DNA of 64,000 nucleotides, taken from Sialis fuliginosa (taxonomy: Eukaryota > Arthropoda > Insecta > Megaloptera > Sialidae). The DNA is taken from the NCBI GenBank assembly GCA_961205875.1, contig OY540809.1, positions 28,966,267 to 29,030,266 on the forward strand. The letters are read 5' to 3'. Both the position numbers and the translations under genes were made by a program. Shown here in pieces: positions 43,965-55,462 of the stretch; position 1 is the stretch's first letter; every line of letters begins with the position of its first letter. The notes below the pieces were generated by a model. The model was not told the DNA's origin, did no database searches, and saw only the letters and a list, made by a program, of their open reading frames with translations.

Positions 43965-44692
43965 GCTTCCTCGCAATATCGAAGATACGAGAAGCTTTGT
44001 GATCGTTTTAGATTCAGACAAAATAAATGTTCTCCGATCTCAAAATTTTTAATTGATCTATCCGTTTTACGTCAAGACAAACACTTTTCGTTCCGTGTCT
44101 GTCTGTCTGTCCGTTCGTCCGTTCGTGTATCCGTCCGTGTGTCCGTCTGTCCCCTGAATCTTTGTCACACGCATAACTCATGAACCACTGAACCGATATT
44201 GTCGGAAGATTGGGTCTGGCTTGAGGACGCCCCCATATCAAAATCATCAAAATCATGTTTAAAAAAGAGGGGTGAAATTCAAAAACGACACATGTTACGT
44301 GAAAATTTTATAGAATATTTTTTGTAGAGCATTAAAAGTAAAATATTCCATTATAAAGATTTATCTCAATTTATTTTAAAAAATCGTGTTTTGTTTTTCT
44401 AAATTGATATTTGCTTGGACATATTAAAAGTCATTTTGACGTTTGCATAAATTTAGATTTAGATTGAAATTGTCAAAAAATTAAAAATATACGAAAAAAT
44501 AATTAGGTGGGCTTTAAGAAAAATTTCGAACTAATATTTTTTACTAAAATTGTATAAAAATTAAATGGTTAACCAATTCCAGGCAATTTATCTAAACACT
44601 ATCGGTTTTTATTTAAATTGTTCAATAATTAACTACCTTTGGTGAATTTAGTACGAGGAAGCACTGTGCATTTACTTAACAGATGTTTTTTT
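43965..44692 (+). mobile_element. Family C element, full length
   Basis: Starts GCTTCCTCGCAATATCGAAG, carries a GTCTG/GTCCG tract at 44093-44150, and ends TACGAGGAAGCACTGTGCAT. It is the most complete copy and serves as reference. Two overlapping short frames on both strands are due to the microsatellite. Confidence 0.87.
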
Positions 44693-45129
44693 GGTTGGTA
44701 CCATTTACTTTAGCTAAAGTAATACAAAACAAAACGCAAATTTAAAAAAACAGCAATATATTAGTTAGTTTTGGAAATGATTGATTCTTATATTGTTATC
44801 GAGAACACATAAGTGACATCAGTACACCAAAATAAGTATACAATCAAACATCGGAAAGTGGGTGAAAAATTGGAAATTGTAAAAAAAATATATATTATAT
44901 TTATATTATATACAATTTAACTCGGCATTATAATCTGAACTTTTCACCGATTTGTAACTTTTAATGAATGTTTTAAAAATATATTTTTATGTTTTACATT
45001 ACTACTTATGATTCACAATTGACTTATTTGTGCTTGTGTAGTTTTAATTTCTTTCTCATCTATAGAGAATAAATTTAATAATAATCAATTAAATTTTGAT
45101 AATCACTGTTGCATATATTAAACAAAGAC
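44693..45129. other. AT-rich unannotated stretch
   Basis: Nothing is recognised. Confidence 0.45.
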
Positions 45130-45380
45130 GGATGGACACGTTGCAGAGAAAGAGACAAATATAAGGTGGTCACCACATTATAAATTCATCATTAGCAACC
45201 GCTATTGGTCAGCCATCTTCTTGTTCTTCTCCTTGGGTCGGATGTTTGGACAAACTGACCCTTACTAGCTCAGGGCCAACTCTTACAGCCCCCCACCCCC
45301 CGGCATATCTGAACTAGTTCGCCCTCCCCACGCAACCCACCGCAGAAAGGATGTGAGAACTTATTTAGATACTGGATATA
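45130..45380. promoter_or_regulatory. GC-richer single-copy island
   Basis: Contains TCATCATTAGCAACCGCTAT (homeodomain and RFX half-site words), ATTGGTCAGCCATC (CCAAT on the minus strand, GCCAT Pho/YY1-like) and CCCCCCACCCCCCGGC. No frame or repeat explains it. A cis-regulatory element is plausible. Confidence 0.3.
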
Positions 45381-45884
45381 ACTAGGGGTTCTACGTTATG
45401 TAATAATATTAGGTATATTGATGATTACTCAAATTTGGGGTATATACTTTGTGTATATTGAATTATCAGGGATGGTTGTAGGTTTGTTTATTGATATTTC
45501 TGTAAATAGAATGTGTTTACGTATCTAGTTGTGAATCTTTGAGCCGTTTAATCTTTTTTTGTATGTATATATATTTAATTGGAATTATTTTTATTTCTTA
45601 TCAGCTGGAAAACATATCTTTATGATGTTGATAGATTAATAAGTTGATGTATGTTGGGAGATTAACACAAATACAGTTTTTTATATTAATATATACCTAC
45701 TAGAATTTACTAAATTTTTTTAATATGTATATATGAAAATTTTAATGAAATTGGTCAGAAATAAAACTGACCTTTGTATTATGAATATTAGTTTTCTAAT
45801 ATGCTAGTGTCAATAATATAACACACATTTTTAGAGTAACTATTTGGACAATTTGAATTAAATTGCATTTGTTTTTATAATAAC
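45381..45884. other. AT-rich unannotated stretch
   Basis: Nothing is recognised. Confidence 0.45.
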
Positions 45885-46245
45885 TAATCTGACAATTTAA
45901 ATTTAATTGCATTTGTTTCTAAGGCAACATGAATTGTAGACTTATTTATTAGTATTTAAAATTAAAATTTTGAGGGTGGTTTTCGCCTTTCACCCCTTCA
46001 ATCGCTGTTTAAGCACGTATAACAAAAAAAATACTGAAATACATTTTTCATTATTTGTATTGTAGAATATTTATGCTAACATAAGTTTCAAATAAATCCG
46101 ACCAAAAAAAACTTTACACCCTTTTTACTCCCTTTGAAAAATCCTTTCTTTCAGATCATAATCACGTCAAGACGCTTCAATTAGTATCCCAACGAAGTCA
46201 ATAGAATCTTTTATTTACGAGATTTCGTGAACGTAAAAAAGTGTT
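45885..46245 (+). repeat. Repeat M, longer copy
   Basis: Matches 27694-27912 at both sides, with an extra middle (GAGGGTGGTTTTCGCCTTTC ... TTTTTACTCCC). Its left part (GTATTTAAAATTAAAATTTTGAGGGTGG) also matches 49980-50005. Confidence 0.8.
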
Positions 46246-47805
46246 CTGGCAGAAACGCTCAACATGAAGTGAACATAAAAGTTATTTGGTTAGCCTGGTC
46301 ACTATTTTCTATCTCTTTCGAGTTACTTCTTTCTCACTTCCTTATGCGCTCAGAAAATGACATTCTAGTACATTTCACCAGAAATTCCATGAATCAACCA
46401 ATCAAAGCTCGTTGTTCCGTTTTTTGGTCAGTCGTGAACGCTCCCAATATTGTCGGCCAAAAACAATAATATACTTGCATTAAGAAAATATACTTATATT
46501 AAGAAAATATTGTTTTCTGTATATATAAAACAAGATTTTCTTGGCCCAAGTCACTTTTCTATTTGTGTAGTTAATTAAGCTATCCCACTAATTATTTTTT
46601 TGTAATTTAATGTATGTATATAAATTCAAAGAAGTGAAAGAGAAATTAGGTAGGAATAGAGTTAATACTTATGTCAAAAAAATTTACAAAGATAACTTTA
46701 TATTTATTTAATATAATAATTATAATACGAATGTTTAAAATTACCTATACCTAATTTCGAAAATTAACGACTAAATTACCTACTTCTAAAATCTTCATGT
46801 ATGTTTATTATTGTTCATATTTTAATAAAAGAATCTAAAGGAAAAGATTAAAAATAATTTAAAATATATAATTTAAAGGGATACTGCAAACAAATGTGAC
46901 AAAAGAATATAAACAACAATATCCACAAAATCATAATGACCAAATATGTCCACCCAACATGCCCACATCAAATCTAAATACTCATAATTTTGTTCTAAAA
47001 CAAAACAAAAACTTTTTTACTATGTTCTATCTATACTCTATATTATATGTTATATTATGCATTTTATAATAATAGATATATGTATGCTAATTCTATAAAG
47101 TTTAATTGCAAATTCAGTAAATAAAAATGTTGTAAAATATGTAGAACTAAATATAAGAATGATATGCGCAATCAAATCTTCAAAAATATCATATATTAGA
47201 TATTTAGATGAACGTGCACATTCACAAACAGATTGGTCCATTTCTATATTTCTGCGCATTCTCTGTATTCCGGTCACGCCTAGCGCTACACACATAAAAA
47301 TAAAGGTTTGTGTTCTGTCCTTTCATTAAAATCACAAATATTTTTTTAACTTTATTTTTATTTTTCTTAAATAAAATAATTGCTTATGGTTGCATGTATT
47401 TGTTGATATTTTAAATATTTATTGGTATTATTTAATATAAATGAATGTTATTTTGAGTCACCGAGCTTAAGTGAAATTTAATTTTTTCTTAAATCTATAT
47501 AATAATTTAATTTTTGGTATACGGTGCTATATTAATATTAATAACATGCATTGTTTAAATTTAATATAAATGCTTACCTATTACTTTTAATCATTATAAA
47601 TAAAAAGAGGTAATTAAGAAAAAAAATTTAATTAAGTATGTTCTTCTTTTATTCTTTATTTTATTTTTAAACGCAGACTTTCGCTATTGTTTAGTCGAAC
47701 CATCAAGTGTAACAAAATTGCAATTTGTATCAAGAAATAAAAGTTAGAAACATTAAAAAAAAATGTGTTTATCTGTCTAATTTACTTATTTCATTTTTAT
47801 TTAAT
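46246..47805. other. Unannotated stretch
   Basis: Mostly AT-rich. Bases 46246-46470 are less AT-rich and hold an 80-codon frame (from 46227) with CCAATCAAAG but no domain. A minus frame at 47050-47295 (81 codons) is likewise unrecognised. No shared repeat. Confidence 0.4.
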
Positions 47806-48128
47806 ACTAGCGGTTACCCGCGACTTCGTTAACGTGGAATTTAGGTTAGAAAAAACAACAGCATGAAGTAAGGTTAGGTAAATAATATAGTTTTTTATAT
47901 GAGTGTCGATAAAATAAATTTTTAGTTTCGCATTTCCACGCTAGATGTCTATGCTAAAAAGTTTTTTAATCTAATAAATTTTTCAGGATACAAAGTAGTC
48001 TATGTCCTTCCTCAGGATGTAAGCTATCTCCCTGCCAAATTTCATCTAGATCGGTTCAGCGGTTTAGCCGTGAAAAGGTAACAAACAGATAGACAGACAC
48101 ACATTTGCATTTATAATATTAGTATGGA
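47806..48128 (+). mobile_element. Family F SINE-like element, complete
   Basis: CTAGCGGTTACCCGCGACTT start; CTATCTCCCTGCCAAATTTC and AGATCGGTTCAGCGGTTTAG body; AGATAGACAGACACACATTT tract; ATAATATTAGTATGGAT tail. This architecture is characteristic of RTE-related short retroposons of moths and butterflies (recollection). Confidence 0.82.
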
Positions 48129-48189
48129 TATTGTATAGATGCAGTCCTTTTAGTCGAGTTTTTAATTTAATTTTCATATAAAATTCAAT

Positions 48190-48727
48190 AGGCATGATGC
48201 CTAATTTTTAAAAACTATTTTATGATGATCTTACGTGTCTCCTATTTCCAAAAAAATACTTATTTCTGCAGAAAATAAAGGTTTAATCACAAAAATTAAC
48301 CCTTTTAAAATTAATTTTGAATTTGTCGCCAAAACGCATGCAGGTGTTATGGCGCATTTTTGACGTCACGCCTATGTAAAGACTCCTTGTCAACTATAAT
48401 AAATCCTTGTTCCATCACTAACGTTTCTCGGTTTTAGTTTTGGTAACACAGAACTGAGCAAATTGATAATTTAAAACCACAAAATAATTTATAAACAGTG
48501 CAGGTATTAATAAAAAAAAATTATGTTTACTTAGCATTGACGTCATCCACTCTGACTGGTGTTTTATCTAACATGGCGGATTGCTGTATTTTGTGTTTTT
48601 ATTTTAACAAAAATCATATTAATCTCGCTTTTTATATAAAAATAAATACATTTTTTAGAATCTTTTTAACCTATTTCATTATTTAAAATCATAATTTCAG
48701 TGATACTTTGTTACTGGCATCATGCCT
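48190..48727 (+). mobile_element. Family B MITE, best-preserved ends
   Basis: TA|GGCATGATGCC at the left and GGCATCATGCC|TA at the right give an 11-bp inverted repeat with a TA duplication. The terminus is itself nearly palindromic. Two TGACGTCA palindromes (48360 and 48538) lie inside. Tc1/mariner-type insertion is inferred from TA. Confidence 0.9.
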
Positions 48728-49150
48728 ATTATATTCATTAAAAATTACAGGTACTTAGGCAGATACTGTTAAATTTTATTAATTTTTTTTCTTATTTCGA
48801 TTAAGTATTTTTCCAACCCTGATGACATTCGTAATTTATTTTTCTTTTAAGTTGTACAAAGATGTCCAGTGAGGGGTATCGACGTGTAGAGATACAGCTG
48901 TTAAACGCTGTTTGGTTTTATATGGTATCACATAACAATAATCACTAATCTATGTTGTGTTATACTTCACTGATTTAACTTCACCTGCGTTCAACCAGAC
49001 TAGACAGTATGTGGTCCGTTAGCCTGCTGTACAAATCACAATGATTATTATCTTTATATCGATTTGTATTTGGGTACAAGTGCTAATCCAATACCCTTTA
49101 GGGCCTTTTCACACTATCGGTTTTCTATTGGGCCAATGAAAAATCAGATA
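48728..49150. other. Unannotated single-copy stretch
   Basis: Slightly GC-richer between 48870 and 49080 (ACCTGCGTTCAACCAGACTA). A TAGGGCCTTTTCACACTATC word near 49097 resembles the terminus of another MITE class, without a partner. Confidence 0.35.
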
Positions 49151-49640
49151 TAAATTACTGGCACCAGTTTTGGATTATACCCCAGTGTTGGACACTTGTT
49201 TAATTAAATGTACTAAATTAGAAATATTAGTTGATATTTATTCAGTAATGCCATTATTACTGAATCATAAACTACAGATACTTAACAGTAAAACTGCTTA
49301 ATTTGATGACAATCGATCAATGAGTGTTAAAATGGTCGATATTTACAATAATTAATGTAATATATATTTATTAATTATTATATTATAATTGCATCTGCTT
49401 TACATTGTTTTATAATTTATAATTCTTTATTTTATAACTTTTGTGTCGTAGTACTTATCATTTTGTAATTATTAGCAAGTGTCCATCACTGGGTGCCTAT
49501 TGCTGGTTTTACTTTTTCCATTACTGGAGAAAAAAACATGAACTAAATAAAAGGCTATACTTAATTTAAAAAAAACAAAAACAATATAAACAATATATTG
49601 TTCATTAAATTGATTTAATAATGTGGTACTTGTTAGTGTT
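49151..49640 (-). mobile_element. Family E MITE, diverged and 3' truncated
   Basis: TAAATTACTGGCACCAGTTT at the left. The interior parallels 39928-40450 with many substitutions. The right end is lost where a Q-type repeat begins (GTGTTCCGAAG). Confidence 0.78.
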
Positions 49641-49935
49641 CCGAAGAAATCCTATTAATCTCAATTTGTCGTCCGTCCGTCCGTCCGTCCTTTTCACTCA
49701 AAGCTAAATAGCTCGTAAACTATATAAGCTAGAAACTTGAAATTTTTACTGAATGACGCCCTCTACTAAATGATGTAAAATATATTGAAAAAAAAAAATT
49801 TCAAGGGAGGCACTAGGGAGCTAAAGCTAGGTAAAAAATTATTTATTTTTATACCAAGGCATGTGGTACGTTAAAATGTATAACCAAACAAGCGGAATTT
49901 AACCCTTATTCTATTTTTTTTCTAAATCAAAAATG
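49641..49935 (+). repeat. Q/J-type repeat with (GTCC)n
   Basis: GTGTTCCGAAGAAATCC, then CGTCCGTCCGTCCGTCCGTC, then AATAGCTCGTAAACTATATA-AGCTAGAAAC and GCATGTGGTACGTTAAAATG. The last parts recur at 51955-52200. Confidence 0.8.
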
Positions 49936-50390
49936 GTGGATTTAGTTAATGCGACATGAATTAATGACTTATTAATTAGTATTTAAAGTTTAAATTTTGA
50001 GGGTGGTTTTCACCCATTCTCTTTTCAAAATTAGTGAGATAATACTCGCAACGTTCACTTTTTAGACGATAAAAGTTACAAAATTTCGAATATTTCCAAA
50101 ACCCCAAATCCGATTAACACCAAAATCAATAGGTTTGGAGTACTCACTGAGACAAATATTTTCCTTAAAAATAATTTAAATCGGTGCATTTTTATAGTAA
50201 TTATCATGAACGAAAGAAAATTTTACATTCAGACATACACACAGACATACGCACAGCCGCCATGCGGAAATAAACTTTTCTTTAAGTTTTGTAGTTAGTA
50301 CAATCAGAATCTGCTTTTATCTCGGACACGATTTTTTTATGGTATTACAATACTTCCATTTCTTTCAGAACATGGAAGTAAAAATATAAA
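49936..50390 (+). repeat. Repeat N with M-type head
   Basis: The head (GTATTTAAAGTTTAAATTTTG-AGGGTGGTTTTCACC) is shared with 45885-46245. The body is the inverse of 17900-18238, with the ACATACACACAGACATACGC tract and GCCGCCATGCGG palindrome-like word. Confidence 0.8.
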
Positions 50391-51340
50391 TAAATAGCCT
50401 AATAATGATCATCAGTAATTCAAATTAATTATTGTCACTTCAGCTGGAATAAGTATTTCGGCAAATGGGAATCTAATTATATAATAGCAAGAAGAAACTT
50501 TGAGCGGCATTTGACTAGCTCTGTCGTGTTCATGAAATCAGATACGTACGTTGAAACTTTATGTTGTGCAAGCCTTCTTAGATCGCCGGCAATTATTTAT
50601 ATATGTATTTAATTGCTATTTACGGTCTACGCGATGTCATATTGATTCTTTAAATAGCTTTTTAAATTGCAATAATCAATGAAAGTGGATCAGTTCTTTT
50701 TATGTCTCGATTATTCTGAACATTTCTTTGTACAATACTATTGTTGCAGATATAAATAGATCATGACATTTTGTTGTCTGCGTCTTAATATTTCTACTCT
50801 ATATAATTTCTTTAGTTTGTTTTAAAGTGGATTTTATATTCACTACTGACATTTTCTAATTTGAAACAATCATTATTAGTGACAATTTTACGTGGACAAT
50901 AAATTTTGTGAAAAAATAATTACTTTTCTTTTTGTTTGTTATAGATAATAGAGGTTTACATTTCTAAAGAAAAACTGTAATTTTATTTTATTCTATAAAA
51001 GAATTGGCAGTAAACCTCTTCAAGAATGACGACAAAATAATTGCAACTCTCAAAATAGTGTTAAATCAATCAATCATTTTAATAGCGTAAATATCGTAAT
51101 TAATTAAATCATCCTGAAAACAAAGATTATTACAATTATTATCATGTCATTAACAATAAGCCACAAGTTGCTAATAGCATTAACATTCGAGAAAATTGTA
51201 ATAATGTATGCATTGATAAATGTGAAAACTTCATTTTATTCAAACTTAATTTTGTATAAGATAATATCAAAAATTAGTTTTTTCAATAATTGTAATATAA
51301 TAGTAAATCGCAACATACAATAATGTACATATGAGGAGGT
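50391..51340. other. AT-rich unannotated stretch
   Basis: Nothing is recognised. Confidence 0.5.
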
Positions 51341-52345
51341 GAGTTCCAAAACCTGTTCGTTCCATTTTAAAAAAAAAATTCGGGCAAGACGAGTGTATGC
51401 CATAAGGGTTCCGAAGTTCGTTCTACGGGGAATGTTTGGAGTTATGCATTTTTAAGTAAAAATATAAAAAATGTAAAGTTCTACTAAATGAGATCTATAT
51501 TTTGACACCCCACTTGCCTAAATATCAAAATAAAAAATTCTATGACGCCTCTCCCTATAATTCCAAAATTTAAAATTATATTGTTGACTTTAGTATTTGT
51601 CGTTGGTAGTCCCACCAAAGCCTCGTTACCAAATTTTTTTCAGATTTTTTGAGCCGGTAGTTACAGAGTTAGAGGGGAGGGGGCAAAATAAAATACTGAT
51701 TTAGCCCTCTACAGGCGCTATTTTTGAGTTAGAAAAAAAATATGGTCAAATTCTATTAATTGAGATGTACATTTTGACATGCCACACGTCTTGGCATACA
51801 ATTTTTTTTTGGATTTGTTTTAAAGCCCCCTACAGGCACCATTTTTTTTTTAGAAAAAAAAAATAGAAAAAGGGTCAAATTCCGCTTGTTTGGTTATACA
51901 TTTTAACGAGCCGCATGCCTTGGTATAAAAAATATTTTTTTAACCTAGCTTTAGCCAAATAGCTCGTAAACTATATAAGCTAGAAACGTGAAATTTGTAC
52001 TGAATATGTAAAATGACACCCTCTAGTAAAATATGTACAAATTTATTGAATAAATAATTTTTCAAGGGGGGCAATAAGGAGCTAAAGCTAGGTAAAAAAA
52101 ATTTTTTTTATACCAAGGCATGTGGCACGTTAAAATGTATAACCAAACAAGCGGAATTTGACTCTTTTTCTATTTTTTTTCTAAATCAAAAATGGTGACT
52201 ATAGGGGGCTTTAAAGCAAATCCAAAAAAAAAAAACAAAAAAAATGTATACCAAGACGTGTGGCATGTCAAAATGTACATCTCAATTAGTAGAATTTGAC
52301 CATGTTTTTTATTTTTTTTTAACTTAAAAACCTATAACAAGGCCG
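51341..52345. repeat. Repeat J, large imperfect inverted repeat
   Basis: The arms 51727-51955 and 52086-52335 are inverse complements at most positions (TCTATTAATTGAGATGTACA, TGGCATACATTTT versus AATGTATACCA, TTCCGCTTGTTTGGTTATAC). The centre (51956-52085) carries AGCTCGTAAACTATATAAGC. The centre plus right arm recurs at 49690-49930. The upstream part (51341-51726) has ATAAGGGTTCCGAAG, tying it to the Q group. A poly-G run follows at 52346-52357. Confidence 0.8.
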
Positions 52346-52559
52346 GGGGGGGGGGGGGAGACCATGAAATTTGTGTAACGTCATTTATGAATACGTATTA
52401 TAAACCTTTGAGCAACGCCGGATAGTTCAGTAAATATACTTTAGAATAACTCATATTTTTTTAGGTATTTCTTGGGAATTGTATTTAATGGGAGGTAAAA
52501 TACATTAAAAAACATTTCACATCTACCACATTTGAATAAGTATCAATAAAAAATTTGCA
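52346..52559. other. Unannotated stretch
   Basis: Poly-G then AT-rich sequence. Nothing is recognised. Confidence 0.4.
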
Positions 52560-52860
52560 AAGTTAACAACATTATTTCACGTGAAAGCAGGTGGATTGTT
52601 GCATGGAGATCAGAATGACAGGTAAACCGAATCGATTTGTCCACCGTGTGGTGATCTCTAACTGTCGGGCCTGGGAATCACTGCACTTCATTGTAACAGT
52701 TGTTCACGCGTCCGTGGATTACTGTTACAACGTCGTTGCCCATCCGCAATTGTTTGCTTATATTTGTTGTAGTGTTTGCAGTTTTAAACTTGTTAAGATT
52801 TTGGCAAAATATGCATTTGTATCATTATTTCACATCAAATATTGATTGTACGTTTTTACC
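52560..52860. promoter_or_regulatory. Single-copy island with CACGTG palindrome and Fox site
   Basis: TTTCACGTGAAA (52575-52586) is a 12-bp perfect palindrome around CACGTG. TGTTTGCTTA (52751-52760) is an exact Fox/Forkhead-type site. Further words include GATGTTACAACGTCG-like and TTGTAACAGTTG. Two overlapping plus frames (70 and 84 codons) have no domain. A CAG|GTAAAC donor-like word lies at 52619. Confidence 0.3.
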
Positions 52861-53339
52861 GTTGTCATTTATAATTTTCACAAATCGTCGGTGCACAAGA
52901 AAAGTGACATAACTTAAAAATCCTTCTTTTTGAGTTAAATAATATAAAATATTCATAAAAAGATCGACTTTTATCAAAAAAACGACAAAAAGATAATTAA
53001 TAAAATAAAATCGATTTTTATAAAATTTCGGGGAAAGATATTCCTTATGATTATAAATATGTAAGTGTGACAAGTTCCAAATTAAAACGGTTAAAAACAC
53101 ATTTAAAAATAAAAATTGACTCGTGATATCTTGTGAGCAACAAATGGTAGAGGGACATTCTTTTTTGCAATTTTTTTATGTACTATGCGATGGCACTAAA
53201 GATAATTCTATAAATGTATTAAATAATTTTTTTTTTTAGTTTTTGTTTTTGAAAAATTTTCTCCGTGTTGAATCAAAATGAGTAATGAGTTTAATTCAAA
53301 TTTTTTTAATCCGATTTCGTAAAAAAATACCTTTCTTTT
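52861..53339. other. AT-rich unannotated stretch
   Basis: Nothing is recognised. Confidence 0.45.
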
Positions 53340-53409
53340 TCGGGGCCCCCCTAAGTTCGGGGCCCCCGGGGCACAGCCCCGGCTGCCCCGGTAGTAGTTA
53401 CGGCCCTGA
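53340..53409. mobile_element. hAT-type MITE right end fragment
   Basis: GGGGCCCCCCTAAGTTCGGG then GGTAGTAGTTACGGCCCTG is the right end of the 42415-42679 type. The left end is absent. Confidence 0.65.
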
Positions 53410-55160
53410 CAAACAAAATACTGATTCTGCCCAGTTAGAGTGAAATAAGTTTATCCTGAAAATTATAACTACCAGAAATTAGTAAAACAACTCGGTAAAA
53501 AATTGTACAGCAAATAATAAAAAAGCTGAAACTTTACGCTTTCATCAAACAAATTTATCTTAAAATTTGTATACAAATAGTACCCCATTGGTTCTCAAAA
53601 TGGGTCTCATAATCATTATGATTCTTTATTAAAAAAAACTATTTTGTTTTGTTTGTTTGAGTTTGGTGTTCTGAATTTAAAGAAGCATAAATGTTAGAAC
53701 ATTAATAGATATAAACATTGAAAAACACAATGGTAGTGAAATCTTACGATTTGTTAAGCTTTATATTAGAACACCTTCACCTGAAATACTTTTGAGAATC
53801 ACTAACAAAGTTGAGAAGAACATATAATATTTTTAGTTTTTGACGACTTTTACTTATGAACATTGTCCTTTTTTCGTGAAGAAGCAATTTGTTCGTTATA
53901 TTTTTAGTTACACAAATATAAATAAATTTTGGAGGTTCTATAACCACGAGACCCTAAGCTCTATCCTTTTTAACCTAATGGTTATTCCGGTACTGGGTAT
54001 GAAACACATTGATAGTCGTGAGCGAATTTTTTGTCGTGTTGAATTGTATTGAACATTTTAATGGATTTCGATACTTTAAAATATACTGTTTATTTAATGT
54101 AGCGCTTTTTTGACAAAAGTTAAATTAATACACATCGGTGTCTTTATAATGGAAAATCAAGTATCATACCAATAAATATTTAAACTAGAAGCAAATGATT
54201 ATTTAGAAATTAATTAAAGTATAGATTTTATTTTTAATTTCCAAGATAATCCGAAAATTGTTGACATACATTTTTACTTTTTTATTATTTAATTGCAAAG
54301 ATTAGGCTAAAAAATAATAATAGCATTGAACAAATTGTTTTTTTTATTGCTCAATTTTAAATTGTTCAATATTAAAAGTCGTAAAAATTAGCTCGCATTT
54401 AAAATGCGACGTGATTGATTGAAGCGTTTGTGAGGTCATAATTCATGTTCTGTCCAGCTGTCAATGTTGTTTTATACAAATTTTCAACGCGTAAGTTATA
54501 AAAACTATATATAAGAATACTAAAAATGAGCCGAAATCCTCAAATTTCGGATTGTTGCCCTTAGAAAGCCGTAATTTCTCGAGTATATTATTATTGTACA
54601 TATTGCAACTATGTATATAGAATAACCTTACTTTTAATTTTTTCCTTAGTTTCCTCCTGACACAGTTGTAAATCTTTTTCCAGGAGTTTTGTGAGTTGAG
54701 TTATTACAACAAGGTACAAAACAATATTTATAACTTATTGTTTATCGTTAAGACTTGTATATTTAAGCATTGACTGACATTTTAATACTGAATTATGACG
54801 TCACGCAACATGGCGCACAATTGAAAGCGTTTGAAAAGTACCTTTTTTAAACTTGATATTTTGAGGTCGGGATAAACTTTTAGAGTATGAAAAAATTTTC
54901 AAGATGTTTTTTTTACTTCTAGGTTACATTAAACAGGTTTTTAGGGGTTTTCATTTTTGACCGGATTACACTATATACATAATAATATTATGTTTTCAGT
55001 TAACTTTATATACACTTGAGTAAGAAAAAATTCAATGAGAAAATTTGAAGAGTCACAATAAGTCCAAGTTGCGTAAATTAATTGTATAACATAAGATTGT
55101 CGCTCAAAGAATTGATGAGAAACTAAAAATTCACATATAAACGTTGAATCAATTTTAAAA
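53410..55160. other. Mostly AT-rich unannotated stretch
   Basis: Bases 54400-54500 hold GTGATTGATTGAAGC and CAGCTGTCAATG (Pbx/Exd- and Meis/Hth-like words within 60 bp). TGACGTCACGCAACATGGCG lies near 54795, similar in wording to part of family B. No gene. Confidence 0.4.
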
Positions 55161-55375
55161 TCAAAAGGGATAAAAGTACTTCACACCAGCATTCCTGGTA
55201 TAACAGTATCACAAAAACGGTAACAACAATCTGAACGTGGACAAAGGTCCGACGTGATGTACGAGGTCCCCGGTTCAAACCCAGCTCGCTACACAATTGC
55301 ACGTCCATCACCTGTCGAAAGGTGTGAGATGGGCTGCGATCCGTAACGAACACACAGTACGATGATATTCTTTTA
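55161..55375. repeat. GC-rich segment with tRNA B-box-like word
   Basis: CCCCGGTTCAAACCCAGCTC (55268-55287) contains GGTTCAAACCC, a match to the tRNA B box. No proper A box or cloverleaf was found upstream, so it is not an intact tRNA. Minus-strand translation gives the G-F-E-P-G-T word common in spurious frames through tRNA-derived repeats. It may be a SINE remnant or a single-copy island. Confidence 0.3.
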
Positions 55376-55462
55376 CTACATACAAATTACGTACAAAGTG
55401 TCTATCTAGGTTGGGCTTGCTGTACGTAAAACTAATCAATACTGCTTTATTTTACCAACTTA

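Noticed and set aside
44093-44150. CRISPR-like short repeats (GTCCGT tract)
   Set aside because: Simple microsatellite within a eukaryotic transposable element, with no spacers.
55230-55300. Possible tRNA gene at GGTTCAAACCC
   Set aside because: No A box at the right distance and no cloverleaf pairing.
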